DNA of 36,132 nucleotides from Candidatus Saccharimonadota bacterium (GTDB taxonomy: Bacteria; Patescibacteriota; Saccharimonadia; Saccharimonadales; UBA4665): assembly GCA_028286405.1 (NCBI GenBank), contig JAQBRP010000020.1, positions 1-36,132 of the forward strand. Reading direction: 5' to 3'. Below are positions 30,798-36,132 of the stretch, in pieces. The notes beneath the pieces are model-generated. The model searched no databases, was not told where the DNA came from, and worked only from the letters and a program-made list of their open reading frames with translations. Every line of letters starts with the position of its first letter. Positions within the stretch are counted from its first letter, which is position 1. The position numbers and the translations under genes are program-made.

Positions 30798-32243
30798 ATG
30801 AAAACCATTACGCACTATCTGCGAACCATATTGACCATTGCAGCACTTCTGGCCGCAGTGGCTATACCGGGTATGGCGCTGGCGGCAGTACCGCCCATGT
30901 CGGCCCCAGCCGGCTTAAGCATATTAGAAATCAAAATGACCGGTGACGAATTTATACTGCTACAAAACAGCACCCCCAACGACATTACTAACCTGAGCAG
31001 CTATTGGCTGACTGCCTATAATAACGTCAATCCATTGGCCGCAGGGGTTTCAAGTTCAACGCAGCAACTACCAACGGCCAGCCTACTCGCTGGACAGGCC
31101 TTATTACTTAGTGCTGATCCTATGCAAACCTGTGGTGCCAGTGTGGCCGGTAAATTATCGCTTAGTTTTGGCGATAGCGGCGGCTTTTTACAGCTTGCCC
31201 AAACCAGCCTCAGCCCTAGCGGTGCGATTATGCAGACGCCCGGTGACGTGGTGAGTTGGAGTAGTGGCACCACCGGAATTATTCAAAACCTGCCTTCCAA
31301 TACCAAAGATCCGAAGGCGGTGTATTATCGTTACCTGAATGGTGGCAGCTATGCCTGGCAGCAAGCTGACCTCGACCTGAACAATCTCTGCCAGTTGAAT
31401 GTGTTGGTGGCCGGCGGCTCGGGGTCGTCATCTGCTGTAACTCCCCTCACCTTGGCTGCGACTTCGCCGCCGGCTACCATTCTGGGGACTGTCAATGCAG
31501 GCGGTGATGACGACGAAATTGTCGCCCAACTGCCAGCGGCCGACATTGGTCTGAACGCCCCGCAACTCAGCGAACTGCTACCCAACCCTATAGGGACAGG
31601 TAATGATGGCACCGACGAGTTTATTGAACTATATAACCCAAACGCCAAACCGTTTGACCTGACGGGCTTTAGTCTACTCAGCGGTATGACCACCACGCAT
31701 AGCTACACCTTCCCGAACGGAACAATGCTAGCACCGAGCAGCTTCCAAGCTTTTTATAGCGAAGAAACCAAGCTCAGCCTGAGCAATACCGCTAGCCAAG
31801 TGGCGTTGCTCGACCCGTTCGACAATGTCATTAGCAGCACCGATGCCTACGCCAAAGCCAAAGATGGCATCGCCTGGGGGCTTGCCAAAGGTAAGTGGTA
31901 CTGGACCACCCAGCCAACACCAGGAGTTGCCAACGTCATTAAGCAGCCTCCAGTTTCTAAAACAGCCAGTCAATCCAAGAAGACGAGCAAGAGCAAGGCA
32001 GCGGCTATTAAAGGTGCAAAAACCACTAAACTAACAGCTAGTGCGACAGCTGGTAACTTTGAAGAAGAGGAGGCCGGTACGCCAGTGCACGCCTGGGTGC
32101 TTGCCCTGATTGCCAGTGGCGCGCTACTATACGGAGCGTATGAGTACCGACGTGACATTGCAAATCGATTGTTCCAGCTTAGAACAAAGCTTGGCGCTCG
32201 CCGAGCGACTTGGCCAGCGCTTAAAGGGCGGCGAAGTGATTGA
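30798..32243 (+). CDS. Secreted or anchored lamin-tail domain protein
   Basis: The 481-aa protein has a signal peptide (basic start, hydrophobic helix, Ala-rich cleavage region near residue 30), two lamin-tail-like beta domains (a weak one at about 35-180, and a clear one at about 250-370 with LSELLPNP, the DEFIELYNPNAKPFDLTGF motif and the WGLAKGKWYWTTQPTPGVAN end), a Lys/Ser/Thr-rich linker, and one C-terminal membrane helix followed by a basic tail. It is likely anchored outside by the C-terminal helix. Such proteins are common in CPR genomes, with unknown roles. The start at 30798 replaces an upstream TTG at 30759, which is the -35. Its final 104 bases overlap tsaE in another frame. Confidence 0.85.
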   Translation: MKTITHYLRTILTIAALLAAVAIPGMALAAVPPMSAPAGLSILEIKMTGDEFILLQNSTPNDITNLSSYWLTAYNNVNPLAAGVSSSTQQLPTASLLAGQALLLSADPMQTCGASVAGKLSLSFGDSGGFLQLAQTSLSPSGAIMQTPGDVVSWSSGTTGIIQNLPSNTKDPKAVYYRYLNGGSYAWQQADLDLNNLCQLNVLVAGGSGSSSAVTPLTLAATSPPATILGTVNAGGDDDEIVAQLPAADIGLNAPQLSELLPNPIGTGNDGTDEFIELYNPNAKPFDLTGFSLLSGMTTTHSYTFPNGTMLAPSSFQAFYSEETKLSLSNTASQVALLDPFDNVISSTDAYAKAKDGIAWGLAKGKWYWTTQPTPGVANVIKQPPVSKTASQSKKTSKSKAAAIKGAKTTKLTASATAGNFEEEEAGTPVHAWVLALIASGALLYGAYEYRRDIANRLFQLRTKLGARRATWPALKGRRSD

Positions 32244-32607
32244 GCTGGTCAGTGATTTGGGTGGCGGTAAAACGACATTTGTTCGTGGCCTGGCTAAAGG
32301 CATCGGCAGCAGCGACTTGGTTAGTAGTCCGACGTTTACGCTGAGTAACGTCTATAAGGGTACAAAGTTAACTATTAATCACTTTGATTTTTACCGCTTG
32401 GCCAAACCGGGCATTATGCGTGAAGAACTAGCCGAAGTCCTCACCGACCCGCAAGCGGTAACAGTTATTGAATGGGCCGATATTGTCCACGATGTACTAC
32501 CCCAAGAACGGCTTACCATGCACATCACCGCCACTGGCGAAGCCAGTCGGCGCTATAACCTAACGGGTGGCCCCGGGTTACAATACCTGACAGAAGGACT
32601 TACCTAA
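32140..32607 (+). CDS. tsaE: tRNA t6A biosynthesis ATPase TsaE
   Basis: TsaE is the P-loop ATPase of the TsaBDE complex that makes N6-threonylcarbamoyladenosine at tRNA position 37. The 155-aa protein has Walker A within SDLGGGKTTFVRGLA (about residues 38-52), the SSPTFTLSNVY segment and HFDFYRL, and the WAD motif (VIEWADI), all conserved in TsaE. GGAG lies just before the ATG at 32140, and an upstream in-frame ATG-less extension is rejected. The first 104 bases overlap the 3' end of the lamin-tail gene. The stop shares one base with the tsaB start. Confidence 0.95.
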   Translation: MSTDVTLQIDCSSLEQSLALAERLGQRLKGGEVIELVSDLGGGKTTFVRGLAKGIGSSDLVSSPTFTLSNVYKGTKLTINHFDFYRLAKPGIMREELAEVLTDPQAVTVIEWADIVHDVLPQERLTMHITATGEASRRYNLTGGPGLQYLTEGLT

Positions 32608-32999
32608 TGTTTATACTGACAATTCGTACCGACAAGCAAGAAGCCGAGATTGGCTTATCCGACGACCACAAGCAGCTGGTCTACGAAAAATGGCAAGCGC
32701 ATCGCGAGCTGGCCGAAACCATTAATAAGAAAATTATTGACGTACTAATGAGCGGCGGTATACGGCTGCATGAGCTAAACGGCATCGTGGTTTTTAAAGG
32801 CCCCGGTAGTTTTACTGGCCTGCGAATTGGCCTAACCGTCGCTAATGCATTGGCCTATAGCCTAACCATTCCAGTGGTTTCGACCATGGAAGATGACTGG
32901 CTAGCCAGCGGTATCGATCGTCTGCTGGGCGATCAAGATGAAAAAGTTGCTATGCCTGAATATGGCGCACTGCCAAATATTACGACACCAAAACATTGA
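32607..32999 (+). CDS. tsaB: TsaB-like protein, short form
   Basis: TsaB is the scaffold partner of TsaD in t6A synthesis. This 130-aa protein has the family signature VVFKGPGSFTGLRIGLTVANALAYSL near residues 62-87, with an N-terminal ILTIRTDKQEAEIGL strand. Typical TsaB is about 230 aa; here the C-terminal half is absent and the residues after about 95 are unrelated to the usual protein. It could be a minimal TsaB or a degraded copy. Being next to tsaE favours function. Its stop overlaps the -35 of the rny promoter. Confidence 0.85.
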   Translation: MFILTIRTDKQEAEIGLSDDHKQLVYEKWQAHRELAETINKKIIDVLMSGGIRLHELNGIVVFKGPGSFTGLRIGLTVANALAYSLTIPVVSTMEDDWLASGIDRLLGDQDEKVAMPEYGALPNITTPKH

Positions 33000-33172
33000 C
33001 CACGCACTCTCGTGCAGCGTATAGTTTAAACAGGAACTTGTAGTTGAGAGACGACTACGTCCTGATGTCAGAACTGGTAAGATATTTATAAATTTCAGAT
33101 TTTCAGGTAGTGGGCTAGTGAAGTGATAGCGATTGTCCATACCTGGACTCTGCAGGAATAGAAAGGAATACC
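32996..33172 (+). promoter_or_regulatory. rny promoter and long structured leader
   Basis: TTGACC (32996-33001), 18-base spacer, TATAGT (33020-33025) predict a leader of about 140 bases before the ATG at 33173. The leader can form a hairpin (CAGGA to TCCTG at about 33031-33065, with inner TGTAGT/ACTACG) and a second (CAGGTA to TACCTG, about 33105-33145). AAAGGA lies near 33162, about five bases from the ATG. Leaders this long are unusual here. Confidence 0.55.
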
Positions 33173-34687
33173 ATGGTTATTCTATCCATAGTGCTCGCTG
33201 TGGTTGGGTTAGGTGCGGGATTTGGTGGCAGCACGCTGCTCTACCAAAAACGCCAAGGCGCAACCGAGGCAACCATTAAAAAAGACAAAGAAAAAGCCGA
33301 ACGCGAAGCCGAAAAGCTTATTAGCAAAGCCCGCGAGGACGCCCACAAGGTAGCCGAAGAAGCTCGCCACGACGAACAAACTCGTCGTAACGAATTCAAA
33401 GATATTGAAAAGCGCTTAATCCAGCGCGAAGAATCATTGGACCGCAAACTCGACGAAATCGATAAGCGTGCCGAAAACCTCCGCCAAGGCGAAGATGAAG
33501 TCGAAAAGCTCAAGAACGAAATCCGCGACATTCGCACCAAGCAACAAGACAAGCTCGAAAAAATTGCCAAGCTCAGCAAAGCCGACGCCGCCGAAAAGCT
33601 GATGCAAATGACCGAGCGTGACATTAAAAACGACTTGCTCGGGCTGGTTAATAAATTGCAAAACGAAGCCCGCGAAAATGCCGAAGAGCAAGCGGCACTT
33701 ATTTTGACGACCGCCATGGAACGCATGAGTAGCGAAGTGACTGCTGAGCGCACCGTATCGTCAGTTAAGCTGGCCGACGAAGACATGAAAGGCCGCATTA
33801 TCGGCAAGGAAGGCCGTAACATCCAGGCCTTACAGCGTGCCACCGGCGTCGACATCATGGTCGACGACACCCCTGGTTACATTGTGCTCAGCAGCTTCGA
33901 TCCAATCCGCCGTGAAGTTGCCCGTCAGGCAGTAGAAATGCTGATGAAAGACGGTCGCATTCACCCAGGCCGCATTGAAGAAATTGTCGACAAAGCCCAG
34001 AAGGTCGTTGAAAAAGATGTTATTAAGGCTGGTGAAGACGCCGCCCGCGAAGTCGGTGTACTGGGCATTCCAAAGGAAGTCCTGCACCTGCTTGGTGAGC
34101 TGCGCTTCCGTACCAGCTTTGGTCAAAACGTTCTGAAGCACTCGACCGAAATGGCCCACATTGCCGGCATGATCGCTGAAGAACTCGGCGCCAACGTCAA
34201 GACCGCCAAGTATGCCGCTTTGGTTCACGACCTCGGCAAGGCTTTGACCCATAAAATGGAAGGCAAGCACCACCACATTAGCGGTGAAATGCTGCGCAAG
34301 TATGGCGCTCCCGAAGAAGTTGCCCTGGCTGCCGAACAGCACCACGACGACGTCGAGGCCACAACTGTCGAAGCTTTGATTGTCCGCGTGGTTGACGCCA
34401 TTAGCGCCAGCCGTCCCGGTGCCCGCAACATCAGCGCCGAGAATTTTGGCGAACGTATGCGTGACCTCGAAAACGTCGCCAATGGCTTCCCTGGTATCGA
34501 AAAATCCTACGCTATTAGCGCTGGTCGCGAAGTTCGGGTGTTCGTAAGGCCCAACCAAATCGACGACCTCAGCGCCATTAAACTGGCCCGCGACATCGCC
34601 ACCAAAATTGAGTCATCCATGCAGTACCCCGGTACCATCAAGGTGAACGTCATTCGCGAAACCCGCGCCATTGAATTTGCAAAATAG
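33173..34687 (+). CDS. rny: Ribonuclease Y
   Basis: RNase Y is the membrane-bound endonuclease starting mRNA decay. The 504-aa protein has the expected order: N-terminal membrane helix (about residues 1-22), a long charged coiled coil (about 25-185), a KH domain with GRIIGKEGRNIQALQRATGVDI (about 204-226), and an HD domain with the LVHDLGKAL motif and HHDD. The length is normal. It is under the promoter after tsaB. A hypothetical gene and a ymdB-like gene follow; rny and ymdB are also adjacent in Firmicutes. Confidence 0.98.
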   Translation: MVILSIVLAVVGLGAGFGGSTLLYQKRQGATEATIKKDKEKAEREAEKLISKAREDAHKVAEEARHDEQTRRNEFKDIEKRLIQREESLDRKLDEIDKRAENLRQGEDEVEKLKNEIRDIRTKQQDKLEKIAKLSKADAAEKLMQMTERDIKNDLLGLVNKLQNEARENAEEQAALILTTAMERMSSEVTAERTVSSVKLADEDMKGRIIGKEGRNIQALQRATGVDIMVDDTPGYIVLSSFDPIRREVARQAVEMLMKDGRIHPGRIEEIVDKAQKVVEKDVIKAGEDAAREVGVLGIPKEVLHLLGELRFRTSFGQNVLKHSTEMAHIAGMIAEELGANVKTAKYAALVHDLGKALTHKMEGKHHHISGEMLRKYGAPEEVALAAEQHHDDVEATTVEALIVRVVDAISASRPGARNISAENFGERMRDLENVANGFPGIEKSYAISAGREVRVFVRPNQIDDLSAIKLARDIATKIESSMQYPGTIKVNVIRETRAIEFAK

Positions 34688-34711
34688 CCCAAGCGGTATA
34701 AAGTAAAAATA

Positions 34712-35389
34712 ATGGCAATCGAAGTTGATCAGCTCAGACAACAGTTGGGATTGCGGGAGCATGACCTCGTACTGTCTGAAAGTGATCAGAGTGGTTTTGC
34801 GCGTAACGCCGAATACAATGGGCTTATGGCAGGGCTGGAGTGCTTTATGGGTCGTATCGTGCAAGAGCGTACGATGAGTTTCTATGAAGTATCGGGTTTC
34901 CATACTGAAGACGAAAGTACAATCCGGGCGCTGATTGCGCCATACGATCACTTCCGGGAAATCGATGAATCAACTGGCATGTTCTCGTATGTCAGAATGC
35001 TTGTAACTCAAGATTTCAAGAAGCAGGAAGAGCGTCCGCTGCTGTGCAATGACTTTGTGATTGATACGGTGAGGCGCCAGATGGGCTGGCGTCAACAGAC
35101 GGTACAGTTGTCCCCCAACAAAGGGGGACAGCTTGTATGGCAATGCAGCAAAGATGACGTCCCAAAGCTACTCCAAGGGAATAATAGTGAAGAGCGCCAC
35201 TTAGGACAAACAAGTATTACCGTTCATATGGGTACGGCTTATGAGCTCGATCCGCCAATTAGTGATACAGACCAAAAAGTTATCGCCGCCAAAAAGTTTC
35301 TAGAACATATGAAACACATTTTCAGAAACGGCAGCGAACTGCCAATTAATGCCCTTAGCTTTGTGCGACATGATAAGCTGCTCGGCTAG
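34712..35389 (+). CDS. Hypothetical protein between rny and ymdB-like gene
   Basis: This 225-aa soluble protein is not recognised. It has an N-terminal charged helical region, a central mixed beta region (residues about 50-170) and a C-terminal helical segment. Cys residues are few. No membrane segment. A -10-like TATAAA (34697-34702) ends nine bases before the ATG, so it may have its own near-leaderless transcript. Located between rny and ymdB in the direction of transcription, but no functional link is evident. Confidence 0.78.
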   Translation: MAIEVDQLRQQLGLREHDLVLSESDQSGFARNAEYNGLMAGLECFMGRIVQERTMSFYEVSGFHTEDESTIRALIAPYDHFREIDESTGMFSYVRMLVTQDFKKQEERPLLCNDFVIDTVRRQMGWRQQTVQLSPNKGGQLVWQCSKDDVPKLLQGNNSEERHLGQTSITVHMGTAYELDPPISDTDQKVIAAKKFLEHMKHIFRNGSELPINALSFVRHDKLLG

Positions 35390-35410
35390 TATCCAGGTAT
35401 ACTGGTTATA

Positions 35411-36132
35411 ATGAACATTTTATACATTGGTGATGTCATGGGCGAACCAGGCATTCGTCTCATTGAACGGCAGTTGCCCCAGATTCGCCGCGACCACCAG
35501 GTAGATTTTGTGGTGGCCCAAGCCGAAAACACCACCGAGGGGAGGGGCATTTCGGTAGCCGACTTTGCCCGCCTACGTAAGGCTGGTGTCGACTTTTGCA
35601 CTGGCGGTAACTGGAGCTTGTGGCGCGACGAAATTGTGCCAGCTATGAGTGATCCGGCGCAGCCGATTATTCGTCCAGCCAACTATCCAGACGGCACGCC
35701 CGGTCTCGGTTACAAGTACGCCGACACGCCCAAGGGTAAAGTTTTGGTTATCAGCTTACTCGGTCAGATTGTTGGGCGCGATGCCGCCAAACCACTCGAT
35801 AATCCTCTGCAAACCATTGATCGTATTCTGGCAGAAGCTGAGTCGCATGTTGCCACCGTGGTGAACTTTCATGGTGACTTCAGCAGCGAAAAAGTAATCA
35901 TTGGTCACTATTTGGACGGCCGGGTGTCGGTTGTGGTTGGCGATCACTGGCATGTGCCGACGGCCGATGCCCGTGTGCTTCCGGGTGGCACAGCGCACCA
36001 AACCGACGTTGGCATGTGTGGTGTACTGAACGCTTCTCTGGGTATTACCTTCGAGTCGGTGGTACCACGCTGGCATAGTGGCGTTAAGACGCGCAACCAG
36101 CTGGCAACCGACGGGCCGTACCAGTTTAACGC
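35411..36132 (+). CDS. ymdB: YmdB-type metallophosphodiesterase, partial
   Basis: The reading frame runs off the right edge of the window after about 240 codons. YmdB is a dimetal phosphodiesterase of the calcineurin-like group, acting on cyclic nucleotides in Bacillus. Motifs in order: GDVMGEPG with Asp8, AENTTEGRG with Glu39 and Asn40, GGN with Asn67, FHGDFSSEK (His154), VVGDHWHVPTAD (His179, His181) and TDVGM. The usual His after Asn67 (GNHTWD) is Trp68, so the general acid is missing. TATACT (35398-35403) ends seven bases before the ATG, predicting a leaderless mRNA. The neighbour rny fits the known rny-ymdB pairing. Confidence 0.9.
   Translation, partial: MNILYIGDVMGEPGIRLIERQLPQIRRDHQVDFVVAQAENTTEGRGISVADFARLRKAGVDFCTGGNWSLWRDEIVPAMSDPAQPIIRPANYPDGTPGLGYKYADTPKGKVLVISLLGQIVGRDAAKPLDNPLQTIDRILAEAESHVATVVNFHGDFSSEKVIIGHYLDGRVSVVVGDHWHVPTADARVLPGGTAHQTDVGMCGVLNASLGITFESVVPRWHSGVKTRNQLATDGPYQFN

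Noticed and set aside
33004-33015. CIRCE-like GCACTCTCGTGC upstream of rny
   Set aside because: It lacks the 9-base spacer and the full arms; only a chance inverted repeat.
33830-34558. Long antisense open frame within rny
   Set aside because: It is the shadow of a strongly conserved coding region with GC-rich codons; no ribosome site or family match. Similar antisense frames in dnaK (4741-5235) and rny (33241-33870) were dropped for the same reason.
1-36132. Recoding of TGA to Gly as in some other CPR phyla
   Set aside because: TGA ends several genes (for example at 8282-8284, 12220-12222, 15399-15401) with overlapping downstream starts, so it works as a stop.
1-36132. CRISPR arrays, insertion sequences or rRNA
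   Set aside because: No regularly spaced repeats, transposase motifs or rRNA segments were seen.

Overview
The window looks like a chromosomal segment of a Patescibacteria/CPR bacterium, most likely a Candidatus Saccharibacteria (TM7) relative. The evidence is the mix of housekeeping genes, several shortened core proteins (HrcA about 235 aa, TsaB 130 aa, ComEC without a C-terminal nuclease-like domain), a compact type IV pilus locus, a lamin-tail surface protein and very short intergenic gaps. TGA, TAA and TAG are all used as stops, so the code is standard. Base composition looks close to 50% GC by eye. The taxon is inferred from gene content, not from a marker search.

Layout. 1-353: 3' end of lepA. 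402-1737: a four-helix membrane protein and a convergent guanylate-kinase-like gene. 1756-7151: a heat-shock region (hrcA, a small ORF, grpE, a small ORF, dnaK, an unknown gene, dnaJ) with three CIRCE operators, each overlapping a sigma70-type promoter in the same geometry. 7178-11360: a 38-aa membrane peptide, an ATP-grasp ligase, a gamma-glutamylcyclotransferase-like protein, a second ATP-grasp ligase and a membrane protein. I regard this as the best candidate for an undescribed pathway. 11365-11769: a tRNA-Lys-like gene with an odd anticodon loop, a leader hairpin, and a decayed second copy of its 3' end plus terminator. 11770-13845: NUDIX, PPOX-type flavin protein, ArsR regulator, YCII protein and a small CutA/NIF3-like protein. 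13920-19392: comEC, yebC, an unknown gene, ruvC, ruvA, ruvB and a bacterial PH-domain membrane protein.

19395-28227, minus strand: a type IV pilus locus transcribed pilB, pilC, pilA, pilV-like, pilW-like, pilX-like, pilM, pilN, pilO and a PilP-position protein. The main pilin has its own strong promoter and a following hairpin terminator. No pilT or pilD is in the window. 28453-30674: recA, recX and a convergent PRC-barrel protein. 30798-36132: a lamin-tail surface protein overlapping tsaE, a short tsaB, rny with a long leader, an unknown gene, and the start of a ymdB-like phosphodiesterase.

A recurring feature is a -10 box (TATAAT, TATACT, TACAAT and similar) ending 6-8 bases before the start codon. 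This predicts leaderless mRNAs for many genes, while dnaK, pilA, recA, the YCII gene and rny have conventional Shine-Dalgarno leaders. The pattern also corrects several gene starts. DNA uptake and recombination genes (pilus, comEC, recA, recX, ruvABC) lie close together and could together support natural transformation; this is an inference.
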